DNA from: Prosthecobacter sp.
GTDB lineage: Bacteria; Verrucomicrobiota; Verrucomicrobiia; Verrucomicrobiales; Verrucomicrobiaceae
Direction: 5' to 3'
Assembly (NCBI RefSeq): GCF_014879935.1
Contig: NZ_JACSRD010000051.1
Span: 1 to 54,996, forward strand
DNA: 54,996 nt
The position numbers were made by a program, and so were the translations under genes. This document shows positions 20,481-29,204 of the stretch, one piece after another; positions within the stretch are counted from its first letter, which is position 1, and the number at the start of each line of letters is the position of its first letter. The notes under the pieces are model-generated. The model made no database searches and was not told the DNA's origin. It saw only the letters and a list, made by a program, of their open reading frames with translations.

Positions 20481-21734
20481 ATGTCTGACTCCCTGCCCTC
20501 CCGCCGTTTCTTCCTGCAATCCGCCGCCGCTGCGTTGCTCGCGCCCGCACTTTCATCCCAGGCCGCTGATGCTTCGGGCAAACTCGTCGCCTATGTCGGC
20601 ACCTACACCTCGCCTTTGAAGAACATGCGGCCCACCCAGGTCGATCTGCCGCCTGGAAATGGCCGCGGCATCCACCTTTTCGAAATGGATCGCGCCACCG
20701 GCAGGCTCTCGCCGCTCAGCGTCGTCGAAATGGGCACCAGCCCGAGCTGCCTCGCGCTGAATCCCGCGAAGACACATCTCTATTCCGGGAATGAGACCGA
20801 GCGCCTCGGCGATGACGAGTCCGGCAGTGTCAGCGCCTTTAAAATCGACCCCGCCACCGGCGAACTGAAGCTCCTCAACAGCGTGCGTTCCGGCGGCAAA
20901 GGTCCGGCGCATCTCACCGTGCATCCGAACGGCAGATTCGTGCTCGTGGCGAACTACTTCGGCGGTTCCGTGGCCGTTTTGCCCCTCCAGCCCGATGGCA
21001 GCCTCGGCGAAGCCACCGATGTGAAAAAAGACAGCGGCACCGTGGGCCCCACAAAGGCCACCAATGCCGCGCCGGGCAGCTTTGCCATCAGCGGCCACGA
21101 TCAGACGCACGCGCACATGATCGAGGCCGATCCTTCCGGCAAATGGGTGCTGCATGTCGATCTCGGCCTCGACCAGATCCTTGTGTGGAAGTTTGACGGG
21201 GAGACAGGCAAGCTCACACCAGCCGAATCCCCCTCCATTTCCCTCCCGCCGGGCGATGGCCCGCGCCACTTCGCCTTTCATCCCGATGGCCGCTGGCTCT
21301 ACAGCATCCAGGAAGAAGGCTCCACCATCGTGCTCTTCGACTTTGATCCGCAAAACGGCCGCCTCACCGCGCGACAGACGATCTCCAGCCTGCCGCCTGG
21401 CTATGCCGGCAGCAATTTCTGCTCGGAGATCCTCGTCTCCGCCGACGGCCGCTTCGTCTATGCCGGCAACCGCCTGCACGACAGCATCGGCATCTTCGCC
21501 ATCGGCGCGGACGGCACGCTCACCTACGTCACCGAGGAGTGGACGCGTGGCGATTACCCGCGCAGCTTCACCTTCGATCCCTCCGGCCAGTTCCTTCACT
21601 GCTGCAACCAGCGCGCCGACCACATCGCCACCTTCCAGGCGGACAAAAGCACCGGCAAACTCACCTTCACCGGCCACTACACGCCCGTCGGCAATCCCTC
21701 GCAGATCGTGTTTCACACGCTGTCAGCCAGGTAG
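20481..21734 (+). CDS. Tat-exported lactonase-family beta-propeller protein
   Basis: 417 aa from ATG 20481, chosen because it begins a Tat leader (SLPSRRFFLQSAAAALLAP); an upstream in-frame ATG at 20397 adds only low-complexity sequence. The rest is a seven-bladed propeller of the 6-phosphogluconolactonase/3-carboxymuconate cyclase type: YVGTYTSP, GIHLFEMDRATGRLSPL, GPAHLTVHPNGRFVLVANYFGGSVAVLPL, ISGHDQTHAHMIEADPSGKWV, GDGPRHFAFHPDGRWLYSIQE. Because it is exported, the substrate is more likely a periplasmic sugar lactone than 6-phosphogluconolactone. It stands alone on the plus strand, convergent with the ABC-F gene. Confidence 0.88.
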   Translation: MSDSLPSRRFFLQSAAAALLAPALSSQAADASGKLVAYVGTYTSPLKNMRPTQVDLPPGNGRGIHLFEMDRATGRLSPLSVVEMGTSPSCLALNPAKTHLYSGNETERLGDDESGSVSAFKIDPATGELKLLNSVRSGGKGPAHLTVHPNGRFVLVANYFGGSVAVLPLQPDGSLGEATDVKKDSGTVGPTKATNAAPGSFAISGHDQTHAHMIEADPSGKWVLHVDLGLDQILVWKFDGETGKLTPAESPSISLPPGDGPRHFAFHPDGRWLYSIQEEGSTIVLFDFDPQNGRLTARQTISSLPPGYAGSNFCSEILVSADGRFVYAGNRLHDSIGIFAIGADGTLTYVTEEWTRGDYPRSFTFDPSGQFLHCCNQRADHIATFQADKSTGKLTFTGHYTPVGNPSQIVFHTLSAR

Positions 21735-21767
21735 CGGACGTGTTTTGGCGGCTGAATCGGGCTTCCG

Positions 21768-23618
21768 TCAACCCACTGCCAGTTTCTCCACCTCTTCCGC
21801 CGCCTTCTCCCATTCCGTGGTCAGCTTCGCGATTTTGGGCTCCACGGCTTCGAGTTCGGCGCTGAGGTCGCGGAATTTCACAGCGTCGGCGTAGGTCGCT
21901 TCGTCTTGGAGAAGCTCGACGATCTCGTGCTTGCGTTTGTCGAGCGTGGCGAGGTCGGCTTCGATTTTGGTGACGCGTTGCTCGGCGTCTTTTTTGGCCT
22001 TGCTGCGGGCGTTGCGGGCTTCGGCTTCGAGACGCTTTTGCTCCTTCGACTTCGGCGGCTCGCGGACGGCGGGGGCGGTGTAGGCTGTCGGCTGGGCGTT
22101 GTGCAGCGTGGCGGTGAGGGCTTCGCGGGCGCTGCCGGCCTTGGTTTTGTCGAGGTAGTATTGGTAATCGCCGGCGTAGGGCGTGATCACGCCGGCGCTC
22201 ACGTGCAGGACCTGCTTCGCCATCTGGCGGATGAAGTGAACGTCGTGACTGATGAAGACGAGCGTGCCTTCGTATTGCTCGAGCGCGTTGATAAGGGCGT
22301 CGATGCTGCCCATGTCGAGATGCGTCGTCGGCTCGTCCATGAGGAGGAAGTTCGGCGGATCGAGCAGCAGTCGCACGAGCACGAGGCGGCTCTTTTCACC
22401 ACCGCTGAGCACGCCGACGGGCTTGAAGACATCGTCGCCATGAAACAAGAAGGAGCCGAGCAGGGTGCGGCAGAGGTTTTCACCGGGACGGCTGGGCAGA
22501 TCCATGGCGGATTGCAGCACGGTGTGTCGCATGTTGAGCACATCGCCGCGGTATTGGGCGAAATAGCCGAGCTTCACGTTGTGACCGAGTTCGCGATTGC
22601 CGGCCTGCGGGTTCAAAGCGCCCGCGAGAAGCTTCAGCAGCGTGGATTTGCCCGCGCCGTTCGGGCCGACGAGCACGGTGCGTTGTCCGCGCTCCATTTC
22701 GAGGTCGAGGCCGTTGTAAACGGGCGTCTGGCCATAGGCGAAGTCCACGCCCGTCATGCGGATCACACGCTGACCGCTGCGCGGCGGCTGCGGGAAGCGG
22801 AATTTGACCGTCTTCGCATCGGCCACGGGCGCTTCGATCTTCTCGATGCGGTCGATCATCTTCGCCTTGTCCTGCGCACGGGAGGCGAAGTTGGCCTTCG
22901 CTTTGAATTTATCCACCCAGGCCTGCATTTTGGCCAGTTCGCGCTGCTGGTTGTCATACGCGCCCTGCATCTGCTCCATCCGCGCGGCTTTTTCGCGCAG
23001 GTAGTCGTCGTAGTTGCCGGTGTAGCGCGTGATCTTGCTGTGGGCGACTTCGAGGATGCTGTCGCAGAGCGCGTTCAAAAACTCGCGGTCATGGGAGATC
23101 ATCAGGATCGCCCCGGGGTAGCCCTGGAGGTAGCTTTGGAACCAGATCAGCGATTCCAGGTCGAGATGGTTCGTCGGCTCGTCGAGGAGCAGCAAATCGG
23201 GCTCCTGTACGAGCAGGCGGGCCAGATGCGCACGCATGACCCAGCCACCGCTGAGCGTGCGGGCATTGCGCTCGAAGTCGGATTCACGAAACGCGAGGCC
23301 GCTGAGGATGCGTTTCGCCTTCGGCTCGACCTCCCAGCGGTTGTGCTCGTCCACGTGGCCGGTCGCCAGTTCCAAAACCGTGACATCATCGATGGGAGCG
23401 CTCTCCTGTGGCAGAAAGCCAAAGGTGATGCCGCGTTCCATGACCACCTTGCCGTCATCCGGCTCCGCATCCCGCAGCAGCAGTGAGAAAAGCGTCGATT
23501 TGCCCGCTCCATTCGGACCGATCAGGCCGATCTTCTCGCCACGATTGATGTGGAACGACACCTGGCTGAAGAGAGTGCGGCCGGCGTAGGTTTTACTGAC
23601 GTTGTTGACGGAGAGCAT
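21768..23618 (-). CDS. ABC-F family ATPase (Uup/YheS-like)
   Basis: 616 aa, soluble, with two ABC domains and no membrane segment. Walker A GPNGAGKST at 34-42 and 318-326; signature LSGG at 122-125 and LSGGE at 404-408; Walker B LLLLDEPTNHLD at 142-153 and LLMDEPTTHLD at 425-435. The roughly 130-residue interdomain linker (Glu/Lys/Arg-rich) and a C-terminal Lys/Glu coiled coil (about 520-615) are typical of ABC-F proteins, which act on ribosomes or, for Uup, are linked to DNA intermediates. The exact subgroup cannot be fixed by eye. It is divergent from the truncated PQQ gene, with 108 bp between starts. Confidence 0.93.
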   Translation of the reverse strand: MLSVNNVSKTYAGRTLFSQVSFHINRGEKIGLIGPNGAGKSTLFSLLLRDAEPDDGKVVMERGITFGFLPQESAPIDDVTVLELATGHVDEHNRWEVEPKAKRILSGLAFRESDFERNARTLSGGWVMRAHLARLLVQEPDLLLLDEPTNHLDLESLIWFQSYLQGYPGAILMISHDREFLNALCDSILEVAHSKITRYTGNYDDYLREKAARMEQMQGAYDNQQRELAKMQAWVDKFKAKANFASRAQDKAKMIDRIEKIEAPVADAKTVKFRFPQPPRSGQRVIRMTGVDFAYGQTPVYNGLDLEMERGQRTVLVGPNGAGKSTLLKLLAGALNPQAGNRELGHNVKLGYFAQYRGDVLNMRHTVLQSAMDLPSRPGENLCRTLLGSFLFHGDDVFKPVGVLSGGEKSRLVLVRLLLDPPNFLLMDEPTTHLDMGSIDALINALEQYEGTLVFISHDVHFIRQMAKQVLHVSAGVITPYAGDYQYYLDKTKAGSAREALTATLHNAQPTAYTAPAVREPPKSKEQKRLEAEARNARSKAKKDAEQRVTKIEADLATLDKRKHEIVELLQDEATYADAVKFRDLSAELEAVEPKIAKLTTEWEKAAEEVEKLAVG

Positions 23619-23726
23619 GCGGGAATTTGGGCGCGCATAGTGGCCCTGATCTGCGCGCTGTCGAGTTTGCAGGCAAATTTGCCGCAGCCGGAAAAAGGAC
23701 GGCTGGAGCAGCGTTTGCGCCTGCGC

Positions 23727-24638
23727 ATGAACACACGCCTCTTACTCATCGCCTCACTGGTGGCAGCGGATTTTTCAGCCACGGCTCAAACCCTCGCGGC
23801 CGTCGGCGGCTGGCACCAGTTTCGCGGACCGAACCGCGATGGCCTCTCAACGGAGACCGGCCTGATGAAATCGTGGCCTGCGGACGGCCCGAAGCTGCTG
23901 TGGGAAATCAAGGGCGCAGGCGGCGGCATGGGCTCGGTGACCGTGGGCAACGGCCACGTGTTTGTCGTCGGCAACCGCAAGGAGGGCGTGTCGATCACGG
24001 CGTTCGATTTGAAGACGCAGCAGGAAGTGTGGACCACGGTGATGTGCGACAAGCGTGACCAGCCGAATGGTGCGCCGACTTTTGACGGCGAACGCGTTTA
24101 CGCGGTGAGCAAGGACGGCATCCTGGCCTGCTGCGATGCGAAAAGCGGCGAACTCATCTGGCGGAAGAGCTACACGGCCGATCTCGGCGGCCAGATCATG
24201 AGCGGCTGGGGTTTCAGCGAGTCTCCGCTCGTCGATGGTGATCTCGTCATCGGCGTTCCGGGCGGCAATGAGAGCATCGTGGCCGCGATGGACAAGAAGA
24301 CGGGCGAGGTGAAGTGGAAGTCGTCGCTCCCGGCGGATGTGGGCACGCGTGGCAAGGACGGTGCTGGCTACACCGGCGTGGTGATCTCGAACGGCGGCGG
24401 TGTGAAGCAGTACCTCACGCTCGTGGGCCGCGGACTGGTCAGCGTGCGTGCCAGCGATGGCAAAACGCTGTGGACCTACAACGCGGTGGCGAATGGAACG
24501 GCGAACATTCCGACGCCGCTGGTGTGGGACGACTACGTGTTCACCTCGTCCGGCTACGGCACGGGCGCGGCCTTGCTCCAGCTCAAGAAGGATGGCGATG
24601 GTGTCACCGCCGAGGAAAAATACTTCCTGCAGTGCTGA
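23727..24638 (+). pseudogene. PQQ-like beta-propeller protein, C-terminally truncated
   Basis: 303 aa from ATG 23727, which gives a signal peptide (MNTRLLLIASLVAADFSATAQ). The family start is clear (GGWHQFRGPNRDGLSTE), followed by propeller blades (ITAFDLKTQQEVWTT, ILACCDAKSGELIWRKS, VSVRASDGKTLWTYNAV). Related proteins run to about 420-430 residues, with a further block (NHHGG...GHG..) after the EEKYFL segment. Here the frame ends EEKYFLQC at a stop, and the next 17 bp lead straight into the 3' end of the convergent gene. At least the last blade is missing, so propeller closure and function are doubtful. The longer frame from 23550 overlaps the ABC-F start and is not used. Confidence 0.75.
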
Positions 24639-24655
24639 CGGCAGGCCAACTTGGA

Positions 24656-25678
24656 CTACTTGGGTTGGACAAACTGCGCGAGACCGGCGACGGCCCAGGC
24701 GGTGGCGGCGGTGGAGAGGAACTGGTGCTCGCCGTGCGGATCGCCGTTTTCAAAGTAGGGCTGCACTTTGTTTTTCACGCGGGAGTCGACGAGCCAGGAG
24801 CCGTCGGCATGCTGCGTGCGCAGCAGCCAGTCGCGAGCGCGTGAAATGGCGGCGTGCTCGGGAGCGAGGCCAGTTTTGAGCAGCATGAAAAGTGTCTGGC
24901 CGGTGGAGAAGGCATCGCCGGGCAGATCGGCGGCCTGCGGCCATGAGCCGTCGGCGTGCTGCGCTTTGAGGATGGCTTCGCGGACGGTGTTTTTTGTGGA
25001 TTCATCACCGCCGAGGTGGTGCAGGCCCCACAAGCGCCAGACGCGGTCCTCCTGGCTTTCGAGTCGCGCTTGAGCGAGCCATTTCAAGGCGGCGGCCTTT
25101 GATTTTTCGAGCGCGGACTGCTGCTCCGGCGTGGCGTAGTGCTGCATGCCGCGCAGCGAGAGGACGGTGTCGGCGACATCGCTGCCCTGCATGGGCGGGC
25201 GGCGGCAGGAGGTGGTCCAGCGGCCGTTTTCGAGACGTGTGAGACCAGCGGAGTCGCCGCCTTTGAGGCGGGCTTTGCCCTGCACTTTCAGCGTGTAGGC
25301 CACCATCGCGGTGGTGGTGGCATCGGCGGGCGCACGGGCCATTTGCAGTGCCCAGAAGCCGTAACCCGTCGTGGTGGCGCCGCCTGGGACGTGATCGCCC
25401 GCGAGCATGTCGTCGATGCGCTCCTCAAAATAAGCGTGGGTGATGCCAGACTGCGTTTGGAGCCAGACGGCGTCGGGTTTGGCACTGGCCTCGGTCATGC
25501 TGAGCATGGGAAGCGTCTGGTGATGGCAGGAGAAGCAGGTTTTGTGCTTCGGCCAGTCACTGGCTGCGGTGGTGATGCGGGCGAGGCCGCGCTGCACGGC
25601 GGTTTCAATGCCAGGCGGCTCCGCTGCGGACACGGCGCAGGCCACGCATGAGAGAAGAATGAGAAACGGCCTGCGCAT
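24656..25678 (-). CDS. secreted terpene-cyclase-like alpha-barrel protein with a CxxCH motif
   Basis: 340 aa with a signal peptide (1-19). C48-FSC-H52 is a c-type heme attachment motif in the segment KHKTCFSCHHQTLPML. The rest carries prenyltransferase/squalene-cyclase-type repeats (AILKAQHADGSWPQ, WLLRTQHADGSWLVDSR, STAATAWAVAGLAQF), implying an alpha/alpha toroid. No DxDD cyclase motif was found, so it is probably not a terpene cyclase. A family of such CxxCH plus toroid proteins is familiar in Planctomycetota and Verrucomicrobiota, but its function is unknown. It follows the sulfatase at 25690-27105 by 11 bp on the same strand, so co-transcription is likely. Confidence 0.82.
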   Translation of the reverse strand: MRRPFLILLSCVACAVSAAEPPGIETAVQRGLARITTAASDWPKHKTCFSCHHQTLPMLSMTEASAKPDAVWLQTQSGITHAYFEERIDDMLAGDHVPGGATTTGYGFWALQMARAPADATTTAMVAYTLKVQGKARLKGGDSAGLTRLENGRWTTSCRRPPMQGSDVADTVLSLRGMQHYATPEQQSALEKSKAAALKWLAQARLESQEDRVWRLWGLHHLGGDESTKNTVREAILKAQHADGSWPQAADLPGDAFSTGQTLFMLLKTGLAPEHAAISRARDWLLRTQHADGSWLVDSRVKNKVQPYFENGDPHGEHQFLSTAATAWAVAGLAQFVQPK

Positions 25679-25689
25679 GAGTTCGTTGG

Positions 25690-27105
25690 CTACTTCACCT
25701 CATTCTTCTTTTTCCTCTTCTTGGCTTCTTCCGGTCCTTTCGGCTTGCCGCCGTTGGGGCTGAGGCGCTTCCACCAGTCGGGGCCGTCGGCCTCGACCTT
25801 GGCATTGGTTTCAAGCAGCCGGCCTTTCAGCTCGTGGAAGCGTTGGGATTCCTTGTCTTTGAGGTCGGTGGTCTCTTGGGGATCATCCTTGAGGTTGTAG
25901 AGTTGGTTGTAGAGTTCGAACTCGGTGAGTTCGGCGTTGGCGAGGATTTTCCAGTCATCGACGCGCATGGCGATCTTGGCGTTCGGGGCCATGTGGAGAC
26001 GCCAGAAGAGCGGTTGGGGCCGTTCGAGCTTCGTGGCGGTGCCGGTGAGGGCGGGAAGCATGTCCACGCCGTCGAGGACACGGTCCTTGGGCAGTGCGAC
26101 CCCGGTGATGCCGAGCACGGTCGGCAAAAGGTCGCTGCCGATGACGGGGACATCGCTGGTGCTGGCCGGTTTGATCCTTCCGGGCCAGCGGGCGAGGCCG
26201 GGGACGCGGATGCCGCCTTCGTGCAGATCGCGCTTGCGACCACGCAGGCCGCCGCTGCTGCCGCGACCGGGTGATTTGATGCCGTCACCTTCGGGGCCGT
26301 TGTCGGAGGTGAAGAAGACGAAAGTGTTGTCGGTCAGCTTTTGCTCGTCGAGCTCCTTCATGAGCATGCCGAAGGCGTGATCCATCTGGGTGACGTTGGC
26401 GTGATGCTCGCGCTGCACGTCGTCGGTGAGGTCGGGGTAGAGCGCTTTGAACTTCGGATCGGATTTGATGGGGTAATGCGGTTCGTGGGTCCAGACGGCG
26501 AGGAAGAAGGGTTTCGACGCGTCGCGCTTTTCTTTGAGCCAGGTGATGGCCTCGGTGACGACGAGCGGCGCCGAGTAGCCCTGCATCTGGCCGACGGGCT
26601 GGCCATTGCGGACGAAGTTGTTGGGGTTCTCATGCGAGGGGCCGGCGTTGTTTTGCGTGGCCATCCACCAGTCGTAGCCGTGGTCGCCGGGCTGGGGCTG
26701 CGCGGGGTTGTTGAAGAGGCCGTTGAGATGCCATTTGCCGCTGTGGCAGGTGCTGTAGCCAGCTTTCTTCAACAAAGAGGGCAATGTGATCTCGCTGGTG
26801 CGCAGATGCACCTCCGCGCCTTCGGCGATCCAGGTGTAAACACCATTGCGATGCGGTGTGCGGCCGGTGAGCAGGGCGGAGCGCGAGGGACTGCACACGG
26901 CGCTGCCGCTGTAGCACTGCGTGAGGCGCACGCCTTGTTTCGCGAAAGCGTCGAGATTGGGCGATTTAATGATGGGGTGGCCGAAGCAGCCGAGGTCGCC
27001 GTAGCCGAGGTCGTCGGCGAGAAAGAGGATGATGTTCGGCTGCGCCGCGGGCAATGACGAAACCAGAATGAGGAATGACGAAAGGAGGGCGACGAGGAGG
27101 CGCAT
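25690..27105 (-). CDS. secreted sulfatase (S1 family)
   Basis: 471 aa. The signal peptide (1-20) includes the repeat-derived core SSFLILVSSLP. Motifs: NIILFLADDLGYGDLG, formylglycine site C71-SPSR with ALLTGR, HSGKWHLNG, FTSDNGPEGDG, HEGGIRVPGLARWPGRI. The C-terminus is unusually basic (KKRKKKNEVK). It probably removes sulfate from a polysaccharide outside the cytoplasm. It is first in a two-gene minus-strand unit with the CxxCH toroid protein and is not adjacent to the PL6 locus, so its substrate may differ. The start is divergent from the small gene at 27203. Confidence 0.93.
   Translation of the reverse strand: MRLLVALLSSFLILVSSLPAAQPNIILFLADDLGYGDLGCFGHPIIKSPNLDAFAKQGVRLTQCYSGSAVCSPSRSALLTGRTPHRNGVYTWIAEGAEVHLRTSEITLPSLLKKAGYSTCHSGKWHLNGLFNNPAQPQPGDHGYDWWMATQNNAGPSHENPNNFVRNGQPVGQMQGYSAPLVVTEAITWLKEKRDASKPFFLAVWTHEPHYPIKSDPKFKALYPDLTDDVQREHHANVTQMDHAFGMLMKELDEQKLTDNTFVFFTSDNGPEGDGIKSPGRGSSGGLRGRKRDLHEGGIRVPGLARWPGRIKPASTSDVPVIGSDLLPTVLGITGVALPKDRVLDGVDMLPALTGTATKLERPQPLFWRLHMAPNAKIAMRVDDWKILANAELTEFELYNQLYNLKDDPQETTDLKDKESQRFHELKGRLLETNAKVEADGPDWWKRLSPNGGKPKGPEEAKKRKKKNEVK
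27050..27084 (-). repeat. copy B of the TTTCGTCATTC-type dispersed repeat (signal-peptide coding)
   Basis: On the minus strand this 35-bp segment reads CTTTCGTCATTCCTCATTC and onward, encoding SSFLILVSSLP of the sulfatase signal peptide. It is in the same reading frame as copies A (18556) and C (52126). Confidence 0.6.
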
Positions 27106-27202
27106 GATCGCACGGGAACGACCGGGGCGGTGATGATCCTTCGAGAATCTGGGCGCCCCAATTCAGGCTTGGAAAAGCAGTCCGGGTGGTTAACGTCATG
27201 CC

Positions 27203-27373
27203 ATGACAACGACTTATCCACGCAGCAAGGAGGAGACCGACAAGGAACTCGCGATCCTGCGCAAGCACCACAAGGAGATCATCAAATCCAAGGAGAGTGC
27301 GCTGGCGTTTCTCGTACGCGCGGGACTGGTGACCAAAAGCGGCAAGCCGACGAAGCGTTACCGGAACGACTGA
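27203..27373 (+). CDS. small protein, candidate antitoxin partner
   Basis: 56 aa, rich in Lys, Glu and Arg (MTTTYPRSKEETDKELAILR, then a second half ending GLVTKSGKPTKRYRND). It is predicted helical in the first half, with a basic tail. The ATG at 27203 is used because the ATG five bases upstream runs into an immediate stop. Its TGA forms part of a TGAGGA sequence that would serve as ribosome-binding site for the next gene, 11 bp downstream, so the two are probably translationally coupled. Short charged proteins of this kind are commonly seen directly upstream of the DYDWLG-type gene that follows. The antitoxin role is inferred from arrangement only. Confidence 0.6.
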   Translation: MTTTYPRSKEETDKELAILRKHHKEIIKSKESALAFLVRAGLVTKSGKPTKRYRND

Positions 27374-27384
27374 GGAATGCGGCA

Positions 27385-27972
27385 ATGACCCACAGCTCCA
27401 TCCACATCGGCTATCATGGCTGCGACCGGGAGACGGGGGAGCGAGTGCTGGCTGGTGATACCGAGCTGCACATCAGCACGAATGACTACGACTGGCTGGG
27501 CGACGGCATCTATTTCTGGGAAAACGACCCTGAACGTGCTTTGAACTGGGCACGTACGGTCTGGAAACATGGCCGGAGAAGCCGCGCCAGGGTTGCGGAG
27601 CCGTTTGTCATCGGCGCGGTGATTCAGATGGGAAATTGTCTGGACCTGATGCAGGCGGAGTCTATTCGCGTGGTTCGTGAGGCGCATGAACGGCTGAAGT
27701 CCATCTACGCGGAGGCCGGGACCGTGATGCCGCAAAACCGGCTGGTCGCCGGAGAGCTTGCCTTGCGGCATTTGGATTGCGCGGTGGTGCAGTTTTTGCA
27801 CCGGCATCGCATGGAGACCGGCCTGCCAGACTTCGACACCGTGCGGGCGGCGTTTCCGGAAGGGACGCCGCTGTATGAGACGGCGGGGTTTCTGGAGCGC
27901 ACACATATTCAGATTTGCGTTCGCCATCCGGCCAGTGTGCTGGGGTATTTCAGAGTGAAGCGTCGGCGGTGA
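27385..27972 (+). CDS. DYDWLG-family protein, candidate ADP-ribosyltransferase-like toxin
   Basis: 195 aa from ATG 27385, preceded by GAGGA at suitable spacing. The N-terminus reads IGYHGCDRETGERVLAGD followed by STNDYDWLGDGIYFWENDP: H11, S31, N33, D36, G39/G41 and Y43 are arranged like the H...G-x-G-x-Y core of DUF3990-type ADP-ribosyltransferases. The C-terminus has PLYETAGFLERTHIQICVRHP, which also looks conserved. It is paired with the 56-aa gene upstream. The likely role is a stress or phage-defence toxin that modifies a cytoplasmic target, but the fold assignment is by motif resemblance, and the usual catalytic glutamate cannot be placed with certainty. The family itself recurs as uncharacterised protein. 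Confidence 0.65.
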   Translation: MTHSSIHIGYHGCDRETGERVLAGDTELHISTNDYDWLGDGIYFWENDPERALNWARTVWKHGRRSRARVAEPFVIGAVIQMGNCLDLMQAESIRVVREAHERLKSIYAEAGTVMPQNRLVAGELALRHLDCAVVQFLHRHRMETGLPDFDTVRAAFPEGTPLYETAGFLERTHIQICVRHPASVLGYFRVKRRR

Positions 27973-28073
27973 CAGCCTCGCGTTGAAGTCACCGATGACC
28001 CAGTGATTCGGCCGGATGTCGAAACTGCCGCTTGGCGGGTGGCGTTCTTTGTGAAAGCATCCGCCGCTCTTCC

Positions 28074-29183
28074 ATGAAACTGACTCCCGCCCTACTGTTT
28101 GCCGTCGCCGGTCTGCCGCTGTTCGCGGCGGAGGATTTGTCGAAACCGATCGAGGCTCTGCGAGCCGTGAAGAAGGAAGGCGATGGAAATGAGGCCGCAG
28201 GCAAGGCGTGGCAGCAAATCGTGAAGGCGGATGCCCAATCGCTGCCGGAAGTGCTCAAGGGCATGAATGGCGCCAATCCGCTGGCGGAAAACTGGCTGCG
28301 TGCGGCGGTGGGCGTGATCGCCGATGACGCGCTGAAGGCCAAGAAGATGCCGGTGGACTCGCTGGTGGCGTTTTTGAAGGACACGGCGAACAGCCCGGGC
28401 GCGCGTGTGGTGGCGTTTGACCTGATCCATCGTGCGGACGCGAAGCTGGCGGAGGATTTGACGCCCACGCTGCTGAATGACGTGAGCAGCGATCTGCGGC
28501 GGCATCCGGTGGCGAAGCTGATCGAGGCGGGTGATGCGGCGATGGAGAAAAAGGACAAGGAGGCGGCGATCGTGGCTTATCAGAAGGGGCTCGGCGGGGC
28601 GCGTGATGAGGATCAGATCAAGACGCTGGCCAAGAAACTGCGTGATCTGGGCCAGACGGTGGATTTGCCGTCCCATTTCGGCTTCCTGATGAGCTGGAAG
28701 ATGATCGCGCCCTTCAGCAACGCGGACCGCAGTGGCTTCGACACGGTGTATCCGCCGGAGAATGGGCTGAAGTTCGATGCGAGCTACGAAGGCAAGGGCA
28801 AGGACGCAAAGTGGGTCGATTTCACCAGCAAGGACGAGTACGGCAAGATCGACTTCAACAAGCCCTTCGGCATGGAGAAGAGCGTGGTGGGCTATGCGGC
28901 GACGGATTTTCTCAGCACCGAGGATCGCGCGGCGGAGATCCGCATCGGCTGCAAGAATGGCTGGAAGGTGTGGCTGAATGGCGAGCTACTGTTTGCCCGC
29001 GACGAGTATCACCGCGGCGCGAAACTCGATCAGTACAAGCTGCCCTGTCAGCTCAAGAAGGGAAAGAACACGATCCTCGTGAAGTGCTGCCAGAATGAGC
29101 AGACGGAACAATGGACCGTGGAGTGGGAATTCCAGCTCCGCGTGTGCGATGCGACAGGAACGGCGATTGTGGCCGCGAAGTAA
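28074..29183 (+). CDS. secreted protein of unknown function, C-terminal beta-sandwich
   Basis: 369 aa from ATG 28074 with signal peptide MKLTPALLFAVAGLPLFA. The first half is helical and Ala/Lys-rich (KAWQQIVKADAQSLPEVLKG), HEAT/TPR-like. The second half (about 200-365) looks like a carbohydrate-binding type beta-sandwich (AAEIRIGCKNGWKVWLNGELLFAR, KLPCQLKKGKNTILVKCCQNE), a segment often found in Planctomycetota/Verrucomicrobiota secreted proteins beside PQQ propellers. It is first in a tight plus-strand operon with the propeller (about 12-21 bp away) and the TVP38-like membrane protein (6 bp after that). I do not recognise a catalytic motif. Confidence 0.82.
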   Translation: MKLTPALLFAVAGLPLFAAEDLSKPIEALRAVKKEGDGNEAAGKAWQQIVKADAQSLPEVLKGMNGANPLAENWLRAAVGVIADDALKAKKMPVDSLVAFLKDTANSPGARVVAFDLIHRADAKLAEDLTPTLLNDVSSDLRRHPVAKLIEAGDAAMEKKDKEAAIVAYQKGLGGARDEDQIKTLAKKLRDLGQTVDLPSHFGFLMSWKMIAPFSNADRSGFDTVYPPENGLKFDASYEGKGKDAKWVDFTSKDEYGKIDFNKPFGMEKSVVGYAATDFLSTEDRAAEIRIGCKNGWKVWLNGELLFARDEYHRGAKLDQYKLPCQLKKGKNTILVKCCQNEQTEQWTVEWEFQLRVCDATGTAIVAAK

Positions 29184-29204
29184 TGATTTAACCGAATGAT
29201 GACC

